Source: Thermoleophilaceae bacterium
Lineage (GTDB): Bacteria; Actinomycetota; Thermoleophilia; Solirubrobacterales; Thermoleophilaceae
Direction of reading: 5' to 3'
DNA: 14,364 nt
NCBI GenBank assembly: GCA_013696905.1
Contig: JACCXP010000123.1
Span: 1-14,364, forward strand
The notes beneath the pieces were generated by a model. The model was not told the origin of the DNA, did no database searches, and was given only the letters and a program-made list of their open reading frames with translations. Positions 1 to 7,784 of the stretch are shown piece after piece; within the stretch, counting starts at the first letter, position 1, and every line of letters starts with the position of its first letter. A program made the position numbers and the translations under genes.

Positions 1-1
1 C

Positions 2-877
2 TTCAGGCGCCAGCCGCGGCGCCTGCGGCTTCTCAGCGCGCTTGCCGTCGCCGCGCTAGCGGCGACGATCGCCCCCTGGGCGCTCGCGGCGCCCGCTCCT
101 CCGGAGCGCCTGACCGTCTCGTTCCTCGACGTCGGCCAGGGCGACGCCACGCTCGTGCAGCACCCCGACGGCGCCGCCGTGCTCTTCGACGGCGGGCCAC
201 GCGAGGCGCGCGTGACCGGGCTGCTGCGCCGGGCGGGCGTCAGACGCCTCTCGGCCGTAGTGGCGACGCACGCCTCGGCTGACCATCACGGTGGCCTCGT
301 CGACGTGCTCGAGCGCGTCCCGGTCGACCTGCTGATCGACGGTGGCGACGGCAACCCCGACCCGACGTTTCGCTCGCTGCTCGCGGCGGCCGATCGCCAC
401 CGTGTGCGCCGCGTTGCGGCCCGCGGCGGGCAGACCTTGAGCGCGGGCGGGCTCGCGATCCGCATCCTGTCGCCCCCTCCGCGCCCGCCAGGGCCGGCGC
501 CCGAGGATCCAAATCCGCGCGCGGTGGCGGCCGTCGTCGAATCGGGTGGCTTCAGCCTGTTCCTGTCGGGCGACGCCGAGAGCGACGCTCTCGGCTCGCT
601 GCGCCTGCCCGCGGTCGACGCCATGAAGGTCTCACACCACGGCAGCGGCGACCCGGGCCTGCCCGCGCTGCTGCGGCGCCTGCGCCCGCGCTTGGCGGCG
701 ATCGAGGTGGGGGAGGGCAACGGCTACGGCCATCCCCATCCGGCGACGCTTGCGGCGCTGCGCGCCGCTGTGCCTGCCGTCTACCGAACCGATCTCGACG
801 GCACTGTGCGGGTAACCGTCTCGGGGAACGGGATGACAATCGACACGGAGCGAGCGGCCGTCGAGGCCCGCTCCTAG
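2..877 (+). CDS. comEC: ComEC/Rec2 C-terminal part (competence DNA-uptake channel), 5' end outside window
   Basis: The frame is open from base 2 to the TAG at 875-877, so 291 C-terminal residues are visible and the start lies to the left. A hydrophobic stretch near visible residues 10-30 looks like the last membrane helix. It is followed by the metallo-beta-lactamase-like domain, beginning LTVSFLDVGQGDA (about 37-49). Further family motifs are THASADHHGG (89-98), an SGDAES segment, KVSHHGS and GNGYGHPHP. These match the C-terminal domain of ComEC, the inner-membrane channel for single-stranded DNA import in natural transformation; the domain is proposed to act on DNA. The usual HxHxDH or HxDxDH metal motif reads HxSxDH here. 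A stand-alone lactamase-fold hydrolase is possible, but the preceding helix and the downstream holA, a common neighbour, favour ComEC. The stop codon lies inside the putative holA -10 box. Confidence 0.85.
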   Translation, partial: FRRQPRRLRLLSALAVAALAATIAPWALAAPAPPERLTVSFLDVGQGDATLVQHPDGAAVLFDGGPREARVTGLLRRAGVRRLSAVVATHASADHHGGLVDVLERVPVDLLIDGGDGNPDPTFRSLLAAADRHRVRRVAARGGQTLSAGGLAIRILSPPPRPPGPAPEDPNPRAVAAVVESGGFSLFLSGDAESDALGSLRLPAVDAMKVSHHGSGDPGLPALLRRLRPRLAAIEVGEGNGYGHPHPATLAALRAAVPAVYRTDLDGTVRVTVSGNGMTIDTERAAVEARS

Positions 878-880
878 ACT
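875..880 (+). promoter_or_regulatory. Leaderless-type -10 box (TAGACT) for holA
   Basis: TAGACT fits the actinobacterial TANNNT -10 consensus and ends exactly 6 nt before the holA ATG, so transcription would start at or beside the A of the start codon. The first three bases are also the TAG stop codon of comEC. No convincing -35 hexamer or Shine-Dalgarno is visible. The spacing rule is known from actinobacterial leaderless promoters; its use here is inferred. Confidence 0.5.
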
Positions 881-886
881 CGCCCG

Positions 887-1843
887 ATGCCGTCGCTCAA
901 GCCCGTGTACCTGCTGTTCGGGGACGACGACGCGAAGATCGACGCCTGGCGGGCGCGCATCCGCGCGCGCGCCGAGGCCGAGGGCGGCGCCGGCGCTCTG
1001 GAGGTCTTCGACGCCCACTCGGCGCCACCGGATGAGGTCGCAGCGGCGGTGGCGGCGCTGACCTTCGCGAGCGGCGATCGATATCTGCTGGTCGACGGCC
1101 TGGAGGCCTGGAAGGCGGGCGACCTCGACCCGATCGAGGCCGAGGTTGCGAGCATGCCGCCCGCGACGATCCTCGTGCTGATCGCGCGCGGCAAGGCCCC
1201 GGTGCGGCTCCAGAAGGCGGTCGAGAAGGCCGGCGAGGTACGTGAGTTCGCCGCGCCGAAGCCCTGGCAGCTCCCCAAGTGGGTCGTCGAGCGCGCCCGA
1301 GAGGAGGGCCTCGAGCTCGACGGCGACGCCGCCAAGGCGCTCGTGTCCGCGGTCGGCCCGCGTCAGCAGCGCCTCGCGCGCGAGGTCGAGCGCCTGGCGC
1401 TGCTTGCTCACCCCCGTGCGCAGTTGAGCGCCGCGCAGGTCGAGCGCCTCGCAAGCGGAGCGCAGCCGGCCCAGGTCTACGACCTCGCCGACGCGCTCGT
1501 GGCAGGTGACGCGGCCGCCGCCCTGGCCGTCGCCGAGGACCTCACCTCCCGCGACGAGCGCCCGGCCGGGCTCATGTTTCCGCTCGTCAAGCGACTGCGC
1601 GAGGTGCACCGCGCCGTCGAGCTGCTCGACGCCGGCGTCCCCGCCCAGACGATCCGCGCGGAGCTGAAGATGCCACCGTGGGCTGCCAAGCGCACCGTCG
1701 CCCAGGCGGAGAAGGCGGACCGCGAGGCGCTCGAGCGCGCCTTGTGGCTGTTCGCGGACCTCGAGCTCGAGCTCCGCGGTGGTGGCGGCGGGCTCGACGA
1801 GGCGACGGCGTTCTCGCTCACCCTTGCCCGCGCCGCGGCCTGA
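887..1843 (+). CDS. holA: DNA polymerase III delta subunit
   Basis: This 318-residue protein is the clamp-loader delta subunit, which opens the beta sliding clamp during loading onto primed DNA as part of the DNA polymerase III gamma/delta complex. The N-terminus KPVYLLFGDDDAKIDAW corresponds to the family's degenerate nucleotide-binding strand and loop. Later segments fit the middle and C-terminal collar regions: WQLPKWVVERAREEGLELDG, then an arginine-rich helix around residues 160-180 (PRQQRLAREVERLALLA), and near the end a LMFPLVKRLREVHRA helix. Length is normal for HolA (about 320-340). The ATG lies 9 nt after the comEC stop with no Shine-Dalgarno but an ideally placed TANNNT box. The comEC-holA pairing is common in bacteria, which supports both calls. 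The gene ends facing the minus-strand dehydrogenase, only 20 nt away. Confidence 0.88.
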   Translation: MPSLKPVYLLFGDDDAKIDAWRARIRARAEAEGGAGALEVFDAHSAPPDEVAAAVAALTFASGDRYLLVDGLEAWKAGDLDPIEAEVASMPPATILVLIARGKAPVRLQKAVEKAGEVREFAAPKPWQLPKWVVERAREEGLELDGDAAKALVSAVGPRQQRLAREVERLALLAHPRAQLSAAQVERLASGAQPAQVYDLADALVAGDAAAALAVAEDLTSRDERPAGLMFPLVKRLREVHRAVELLDAGVPAQTIRAELKMPPWAAKRTVAQAEKADREALERALWLFADLELELRGGGGGLDEATAFSLTLARAAA

Positions 1844-1850
1844 GCCGCGG
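1833..1850. terminator. Possible bidirectional hairpin between holA and the convergent dehydrogenase gene
   Basis: CCGCGGC at 1833-1839 and GCCGCGG at 1844-1850 form a perfect 7-bp stem with the loop CTGA. The stem includes the last codons of holA and the loop spans part of its TGA. The next gene is convergent with only 20 nt between stops, so a shared terminator is expected here. There is no T-tract on either side, so the call is weak. Confidence 0.3.
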
Positions 1851-1863
1851 GCGCGAGCATGCC

Positions 1864-2787
1864 TCAGCCGACCACGCCCGCCTCCAGCCGCTCGCGCACC
1901 TCGGGCCGCAGACGTCCCGCCTCGTCGAGGTAGTCGCGCCACGAGCGCGTGGGGGAGTAGCCGAGCAGCCGGCGCGCCTTGGCGATCGAGATGCCGCCGG
2001 CATCCTCACGATCGGTCTCGCGCAGCTCGACCCGGTCGCCGTAGTGCTGCCTGACCGCCGCCGCGAACGGGCGCCCGCCGGCGTTGTCGGGAGAGGCGAT
2101 GTAGAAGACCTCGTGGCCGGGGAGGTCCGACTCGGCGGCGAGCCGGATTGCGTCGGCGAGGTCGTAGACGTCGATATAGGCCCAGAAGCCCGGAGTGAGC
2201 CGGCTCGGGTCGCGCACCAGTGGCCCGAGGTTTCGCTCATAGTTGCCCTCCCACTGGACCCAGGAGGGTCGGATCGAGATGCAGCGGATGTCCGAGCGGC
2301 GGACGGCGGCGTCCATCAGCTGCTCGCCGAAGGACTTGGCGGTGGCGTATGGGTCCTGGGGGCGGATCGGGTGCTGCTCGTCGACCGGCACGTAGTCGGG
2401 CATCGCGGGGCGCTCCGGGAAGAAGAAGCCCGGCACGGTCTCGCTCGAGAGGTTCACGAAGCGCGGCACGCCGAAGCGGATCGCCGCTTCGAGCGCGTTG
2501 AAGGTCGACATCAGGTTGTTCTGGAAGACCACGTGCGCCGGGTTCTTCGTCGGCTCGGGGATGGCCGCGGCGTGCACGACGGCCTCGGCGCCGCGCACGG
2601 TGGCAAAGGCCTCGCCGGCGTCGCGCAGGTCAGCCTGCGTGTACCACGACTCGGGGCTGTCCGGGTCGGGTGCCTCGAACTCGCCGCGCATGACGTCGCT
2701 CGCGACGACCTCGTGTCCCGCCTTGGCGAGCGCGCGGACGGTCGCGCTGCCGACCTTGCCGCGTGCTCCCGTTACGAGAACCCGCAC
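1864..2787 (-). CDS. NAD(P)-dependent epimerase/dehydratase (extended short-chain dehydrogenase family)
   Basis: This 307-residue protein starts at a GTG at 2785-2787. The Rossmann dinucleotide-binding motif TGARGKVG lies at residues 6-13, so little can be missing at the N-terminus. Other extended-SDR landmarks are ADLRD (52-56), VHAAAIP (71-77), the catalytic-serine segment NLSSE (112-116) and the YxxxK pair Y147/K151 in DPYATAK. IRPSWVQW and YIDVYDLADAIRLA are typical of the substrate-side region. Such enzymes oxidise, epimerise or dehydrate nucleotide sugars or related hydroxyl substrates with NAD(P) in the cytoplasm; the substrate cannot be read from sequence. Uronate dehydrogenase and UDP-sugar epimerase are the nearest functional ideas. 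The GTG is 10 nt after the rpsT stop on the same strand, so the two are probably co-transcribed. The frame stays open far upstream through rpsT and murJ, but that extension is a shadow. Confidence 0.8.
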   Translation of the reverse strand: MRVLVTGARGKVGSATVRALAKAGHEVVASDVMRGEFEAPDPDSPESWYTQADLRDAGEAFATVRGAEAVVHAAAIPEPTKNPAHVVFQNNLMSTFNALEAAIRFGVPRFVNLSSETVPGFFFPERPAMPDYVPVDEQHPIRPQDPYATAKSFGEQLMDAAVRRSDIRCISIRPSWVQWEGNYERNLGPLVRDPSRLTPGFWAYIDVYDLADAIRLAAESDLPGHEVFYIASPDNAGGRPFAAAVRQHYGDRVELRETDREDAGGISIAKARRLLGYSPTRSWRDYLDEAGRLRPEVRERLEAGVVG

Positions 2788-2797
2788 GGCTGCGCGG

Positions 2798-3058
2798 CTA
2801 GACGCGTGCGCGCAGGCGGGCGGCGCGGGACTTCTTGCGCGCGCCGGTGTTGCGATGCAGCGCGCCGCGCTTGACGGCGTGGTCGATGCGCGAGACGAGC
2901 GCGCGGTGCTCACTCGCGACCGTCTCGGCGTCGCTCGCCTCGACCGCGGCCTCGAGCCGGCGGAAGTACGTCTTGATCGCAGACGTGTAGCGGCGGTTCT
3001 CGAGCCGCTCGCGCTCCGCCCGATGGATGCGCTTTTCTTGTGAGGCGATGTTGGCCAT
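2798..3058 (-). CDS. rpsT: 30S ribosomal protein S20
   Basis: This 86-residue basic protein begins MANIASQEKRIHRAERER. It has the S20 pattern throughout: an N-terminal basic stretch with IxSQxKRI, a middle A-E-R-rich helix (IKTYFRRLEAAVEA), and a C-terminal IDHAVKRGALHRNTGARKKSR segment. S20 binds 16S rRNA early in small-subunit assembly. Length is exactly that of the family, and the ATG at 3056-3058 is unambiguous because MANI is the conserved start. No strong Shine-Dalgarno is seen. A TATAGT -10 box lies about 48 nt upstream. The dehydrogenase gene follows closely on the same strand. The location next to holA and lepA is common in bacteria. Confidence 0.95.
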   Translation of the reverse strand: MANIASQEKRIHRAERERLENRRYTSAIKTYFRRLEAAVEASDAETVASEHRALVSRIDHAVKRGALHRNTGARKKSRAARLRARV

Positions 3059-3106
3059 GAACGTGAACGCGCCGCGAGCCCGATACCCGGCGCGCGGCGA
3101 GGGCGC

Positions 3107-3112
3107 ACTATA
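3107..3112 (-). promoter_or_regulatory. Putative rpsT -10 box (TATAGT)
   Basis: Read on the minus strand these bases are TATAGT, five of six matches to TATAAT and a TANNNT motif, in the divergent gap between rpsT and murJ. Transcription would start near 3100, giving a leader of about 40 nt before the rpsT ATG. No clear TTGACA-like -35 is found 16-18 nt upstream. Confidence 0.45.
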
Positions 3113-4699
3113 GCGGGGGCCGAACCCCCCGAGCGGCGCGGAAGGCTCGCGCGCGCGACCGCGTTCTTCTCGTTTGCCACCGGCCTGTCGCGGGTCGCGG
3201 GCCTCGTCCGTGAGGTGGTGGCGGCGGCCGTGTTCGCGCTCAGCGCGTCGATGGACGCCTTCACCGCCGCCTTCCAGGTGCCGAACCTGATCCGGGCGCT
3301 GTTCGCGGACGCCGCGCTGCAGGGCGCCTTCGTGCCCGTCTTCACCGAGCTGCTCGAGCGCGGCGAGCGCCGGGAGGCCTTCCGAGTCGCCTCGTCGCTC
3401 TTCACGCTCCTGTGCGTCGCGCTGGGGGCGCTGACGCTCCTGTTCATCGTCTTCGCGCCGGCGGTGATGGCGCTCGTCGTGCCGGGCTTCGAGCAGCAGT
3501 CCTCCGGCCTCGCCGTGGGGCTCGCGCGACTGATGTTCCCGATCGTGCTGCTGCTGGCGCTGTCGGGGCTCTTCGTCGGGATGCTCAACTCGTTCGGCCA
3601 CTTCGGCGCGCCGGCGCTCGCGCCGCTCGCCTGGAACGGCGTGATCATCGCCTCGCTGCTGCTGCTGGCGCCGCTGCTCGATCCCGCCGACCGCATCTAC
3701 GCCTACGCGATCGGGGTCGTGGCGGGCACGGTCGTCCAGCTAGTGCTGCCGCTGCCATGGCTGCGCGGTCGCGGCGGCGGCTTCACGCTCTCGTTCGAGT
3801 GGCGAAACCCGCACGTCAAGCAGGTGCTCAAGCTGATGCTGCCGGTGACCATCGCGCTCGGGCTGATCAACTTCTCGCTGCTGATCAACTCCTTCTTCGG
3901 CTCGCTCGTGCAGCAGGGCGCGGTCGCCGCGATCGACAAGGCGTTCCGGATCTACATGCTCCCGCAGGGGCTCTTCTCGGTGGCGGTGGCGACGATCCTG
4001 TTCCCCGCGCTCTCGCGGTTCGCCGCTCGTGGAGCGCTCGCGGACCTGCGTGCCACGATGGCGAACGGGGTGCGCCAGATATTGATGCTGCTGATCCCCT
4101 CGGCGGCGATCATGGCGGTGCTCGCCGAGCCGATCACGCGGCTCGTCTACGAGCACGGCGCCTTTGGCGCGCGCGACACGGCGCTCGTGGCGGACGCGAT
4201 GTTCTGGTGGGCGTTCTCGCTCCCCTTCCAGGGTGTGAGCCTGCTGCTCTCGCGGACCTTCTTCTCACTCCAGCGCACGTGGGCGACGACCGTGCTCGCC
4301 GGGCTCAACCTGCTCGTGAACGTGGTCGTCGCGGCGCTCCTCTACCGCCCGTTCGGGGTCGCCGGGATCGTGATCGGCACGGTGGCGGGCACAGTCGGCA
4401 TGACCGTCGCTCAGGCGCTCGCGCTGCGTCGCGACCTAGGTGGCGTCGAGGGGATCGCGACGATCTCCGCAGCGGCGCGCATGCTGCTCGCGGCGGCGGC
4501 GCTCGGCGCGGTCTCCTACGGCCTGTGGAGCGCGCTCGACGCCGCGCTCGGGCGCTCCCTGTTTGCGCAGGTGGCAAGCGTCGGCGGGGCGATCGCAGCC
4601 GGGCTCGCCGTCTATGCGCTGGCCGTCTCGATCCTGAGGGTCGCCGAGGCGCGCCAGATCCGCGAGCTCCTGGTGTCGCGCGTACGGGGAGGTCGCTAG
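3110..4699 (+). CDS. murJ: Lipid II flippase MurJ (start codon unclear)
   Basis: MurJ is a polytopic membrane protein of the MOP superfamily that flips lipid II across the cytoplasmic membrane for peptidoglycan synthesis. Diagnostic N-terminal segments are LSRVAGLVREVVAAAVFA, DAFTAAFQVPNLIRALFAD and GAFVPVFTELL. About a dozen further hydrophobic helices follow, with the lipid-binding-site style LMLPVTIALGLINFS and YMLPQGLFSVAVATILFPALSR. The family N-terminus needs sequence at least back to about 3140 (RLARATAFFSFATG), yet the open frame holds no ATG, GTG or TTG between the stop at 3041-3043 and the GTG at 3215, which would delete most of helix 1. The start is drawn at an ATA codon (3110) only because it gives the expected length; CTG at 3185 is another rare-start option. 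Stop is TAG at 4697-4699. lepA follows 22 nt later. Confidence 0.8.
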   Translation: MAGAEPPERRGRLARATAFFSFATGLSRVAGLVREVVAAAVFALSASMDAFTAAFQVPNLIRALFADAALQGAFVPVFTELLERGERREAFRVASSLFTLLCVALGALTLLFIVFAPAVMALVVPGFEQQSSGLAVGLARLMFPIVLLLALSGLFVGMLNSFGHFGAPALAPLAWNGVIIASLLLLAPLLDPADRIYAYAIGVVAGTVVQLVLPLPWLRGRGGGFTLSFEWRNPHVKQVLKLMLPVTIALGLINFSLLINSFFGSLVQQGAVAAIDKAFRIYMLPQGLFSVAVATILFPALSRFAARGALADLRATMANGVRQILMLLIPSAAIMAVLAEPITRLVYEHGAFGARDTALVADAMFWWAFSLPFQGVSLLLSRTFFSLQRTWATTVLAGLNLLVNVVVAALLYRPFGVAGIVIGTVAGTVGMTVAQALALRRDLGGVEGIATISAAARMLLAAAALGAVSYGLWSALDAALGRSLFAQVASVGGAIAAGLAVYALAVSILRVAEARQIRELLVSRVRGGR

Positions 4700-4708
4700 G
4701 CGGCCGCG

Positions 4709-4714
4709 TAGCCT
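4709..4714 (+). promoter_or_regulatory. Leaderless-type -10 box (TAGCCT) for lepA
   Basis: TAGCCT fits TANNNT and ends 7 nt before the lepA GTG in the 22-nt gap after murJ. There is no Shine-Dalgarno before the GTG. The geometry matches the holA and yqeY starts. Whether murJ and lepA are also co-transcribed cannot be told. Confidence 0.42.
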
Positions 4715-4721
4715 CTACTAG

Positions 4722-6539
<1,818 letters not shown>

Positions 6540-6546
6540 GCGGGAC

Positions 6547-6552
6547 TAAACT
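6547..6552 (+). promoter_or_regulatory. Putative -10 box (TAAACT) for tRNA-Pro
   Basis: TAAACT fits TANNNT and lies 9 nt upstream of the mature tRNA 5' end, just after the lepA stop. Transcription would begin about 2-4 nt before the mature end. No clear -35 is visible in the lepA 3' end. Confidence 0.4.
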
Positions 6553-6561
6553 GGCCGAGCT

Positions 6562-6635
6562 CGGGGCGTGGCGCAGCCTGGTAGCGCGCACCGTTCGGGT
6601 CGGTGAGGTCCCCGGTTCAAATCCGGGCGCCCCGA
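6562..6635 (+). tRNA. tRNA-Pro (anticodon CGG)
   Basis: A full 74-nt cloverleaf can be folded by hand. The acceptor stem CGGGGCG/CGCCCCG has 7 perfect pairs with discriminator A. The D-stem is GCGC/GCGC with loop AGCCTGGTA. The anticodon stem CACCG/CGGTG carries the loop TTCGGGT, giving anticodon CGG at 6596-6598, which reads CCG proline codons. The variable loop is AGGTC, and the T-stem CCCGG/CCGGG has the loop TTCAAAT. CCA is not encoded. CCG is abundant in genes of this composition, so this isoacceptor should be important. It sits between lepA and a convergent gene, with its own likely -10 box and a strong downstream hairpin. Confidence 0.97.
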
Positions 6636-6653
6636 TGCTTCCGGCCGGGGGCT

Positions 6654-6679
6654 GGGCAGCCGCAGGAGAGCGGCTGCCC
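6654..6679. terminator. Strong hairpin terminator shared by tRNA-Pro and the convergent ferritin-like gene
   Basis: GGGCAGCCGC (6654-6663) and GCGGCTGCCC (6670-6679) form a perfect 10-bp stem with the 6-nt loop AGGAGA. Three more outer pairs (two wobble, one C-G) can extend it. It begins 19 nt after the tRNA and ends 9 nt before the stop of the minus-strand gene, the position expected of a bidirectional terminator. No T-tract follows, as is common in high-GC actinobacteria. Confidence 0.65.
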
Positions 6680-6688
6680 GGTCCGCCG

Positions 6689-7494
6689 CTACTTCGGCAC
6701 GCGCGTGTTCACGTCGCTCGGGTTCGGCGTGCGCGCCGACACGCTGTCGAACCCGTACGACGACCCCGGCAGCGAGCCCGCCTTGCCAAAGCCGAAGCCG
6801 GCGGCCTCCAGCTGGGCGACGGCGGTCAGAACCTTGCGAAAGCCGGGCAGCCCGTCGGCGCCGGGAGCCTTGCCGGGCCCGATCGCCTCCTCGGCCTGCG
6901 AGTACTTCGCGAACGCGCGGTCGTTGCCGAGCAGCCCGAGCGACTGCCGCGCGAGCGCGCGGTGCACGGCCTCGACGGCCATGAACTCGGCCGCGATGCG
7001 CGCGAGCTCGCTGTCGCCACGGTTCGCGAACACGGTCGTCGCGATCAGATACGCGTTGACGAAGATCTGGTCGCCTATGACGAGCGTGTTGAGCAGACTG
7101 GTGCGGCTTGCGAACACCGCATCCGGCACGTGGACCGTGAGCGTCAGCGGCCGCGCGCGTCCCGGCTCGAGACCGGTCAGCACCTGGTAGTGGATCAGCT
7201 CCTCGCGTGCGGCCGCGCCGAGGTTGCGCTGGGTCGTCGAGTCGCCGCCCAGGTTGCGCTCGAACGCGACCGTGTTGACGATCGTCGCGAGCACCTCGGC
7301 GGTCGCCGCGACGTTGAGGATCGTCTGCGGATCCTCCTTGTGCGCGGCACTCGCGATCTCGGGGGCGAGCCCGAGCATGCCCATGCCGCCGAGCGTCGCC
7401 GCTGCGCCGGCCACGAGCTGGCGCCGGGTGTGGGCCGAGCTGTCCGCGTGCTGGCGGTCGATCGACTGGTAACCAGGTTGAGAGCCTCGCTCAT
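6689..7494 (-). CDS. Ferritin-like domain protein with Tat-type signal (frame offset near the 5' end)
   Basis: The body reads from an HTRRQLVAGAAATLGG segment, a twin-arginine-type signal with a hydrophobic run ending PEIASA, into a helical ferritin-like domain. Possible di-iron ligands are the glutamates in TAEVLATIVNTVAFERN, the EELIHYQ helix (ExxH) and EFMAVEAVH (ExxxH). This resembles the secreted Ferritin_2-type proteins (PF13668) common in actinobacteria and some desiccation-tolerant bacteria; substrate and function are unknown. A strong Shine-Dalgarno (AAGGAGG) with an ATG 4 nt later (7492-7494) marks the likely start, but that ATG is in a different frame from the body. A one-base loss or -1 shift shortly after it would join a leader MSEALNL... 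to ...YQSIDRQHADSSAHTRR. The only in-frame alternative is a GTG at 7546 with an implausible leader that reads the Shine-Dalgarno as protein. The stop is TAG at 6689-6691. Confidence 0.75.
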
Positions 7495-7505
7495 GCTTCC
7501 TCCTT
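7495..7505 (-). promoter_or_regulatory. Strong Shine-Dalgarno (AAGGAGG) before ATG 7494
   Basis: On the minus strand the sequence reads AAGGAGGAAGC-ATG, with the best Shine-Dalgarno core in the window and a 4-nt spacer. It decides the expected start of the ferritin-like gene, and it shows that the in-frame upstream GTG (7546), which would translate through it, is unlikely to be the true start. Confidence 0.7.
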
Positions 7506-7648
7506 CGCGGCGCACACGCCGCTTGCCTTGGCTTGACCCGCGTCACGGCGTGGCGCCGCGTCGCGCACCTCGAGCTGGCTCCCCCTGCGTGGCCGTCAGG
7601 CCGCTCCCCGCAGCCTGACCGGCGGCAATATAAACCGTCCTGGAGCGG

Positions 7649-7673
7649 AAACCGCCCCGCAAATCGGCGGTTT
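7649..7673. repeat. Perfect inverted repeat, 8-bp arms with 9-nt spacer, upstream of hrcA
   Basis: AAACCGCC (7649-7656) and GGCGGTTT (7666-7673) are exact reverse complements around the 9-nt spacer CCGCAAATC. The arm length and spacer resemble the CIRCE operator of HrcA (9-bp arms, 9-nt spacer), but the sequence is unrelated to TTAGCACTC/GAGTGCTAA. It may be an operator for hrcA or for the divergent gene. Another TAAACCG copy stands nearby at 7631-7637. Confidence 0.55.
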
Positions 7674-7696
7674 ACAACCTCTTCACAGGTTTGTAA
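7672..7696. repeat. Imperfect inverted repeat upstream of hrcA
   Basis: TTACAACCT (7672-7680) and AGGTTTGTAA (7687-7696) are reverse complements apart from one extra T, around the 6-nt spacer CTTCAC. It starts within the last bases of the previous palindrome. It could be a second operator half-pair or a leader-RNA hairpin. Confidence 0.4.
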
Positions 7697-7784
7697 CTAG
7701 ACGCACTCGGGCTACCCGCGACGCCGGACGGCAGCGAGCCGCCGGTCGCCACCCGCAGCGCCAGTCACAATGAGGGGCATGGAG

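Larger units (their letters stand above)
7547..7784. promoter_or_regulatory. Intergenic control region between the ferritin-like gene and hrcA
   Basis: No gene is supported here. The part from 7547 to 7620 is very GC-rich with nothing recognisable. From 7621 to 7700 the composition turns much more A/T-rich. It contains TATATT on the minus strand (7627-7632), a plausible -10 for the ferritin-like gene with a leader of about 130 nt. It also holds two inverted repeats listed separately, and a TTTACA hexamer (7671-7676) that could be a -35 for hrcA, although no good TANNNT box stands 16-18 nt after it. The CIRCE operator expected for an HrcA-controlled operon is not found. Confidence 0.45.

Noticed and set aside
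632..1942. A 436-codon minus-strand frame opposite comEC and holA
   Set aside because: Low-complexity shadow spanning two real genes and their junction.
3059..3122. GTG at 3063 as the murJ start
   Set aside because: Its frame meets a TAG at 3111-3113 and is not the murJ frame.
2788..3696. Upstream extension of the dehydrogenase frame through rpsT into murJ
   Set aside because: The Rossmann motif needs to sit near the N-terminus, which the GTG at 2787 gives. The extension overlaps two clear genes in other frames.
7195..7494. The frame actually opened by the strong Shine-Dalgarno-ATG, about 100 codons
   Set aside because: After the first residues its translation is Arg/Ser/Pro-rich shadow of the ferritin-like domain. 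The protein-like signal is in the neighbouring frame, so I treat this as a frameshifted start, not a separate gene.
7631..7655. Short direct repeat of AAACCG as a multi-copy operator
   Set aside because: Only two short copies are visible, one of them part of the palindrome. Too little to call an array.
7696..7716. GCACTC within the hrcA upstream region as a CIRCE element
   Set aside because: Only a partial left half-site is present and there is no GAGTGC right arm 9 nt away, so it is not CIRCE.
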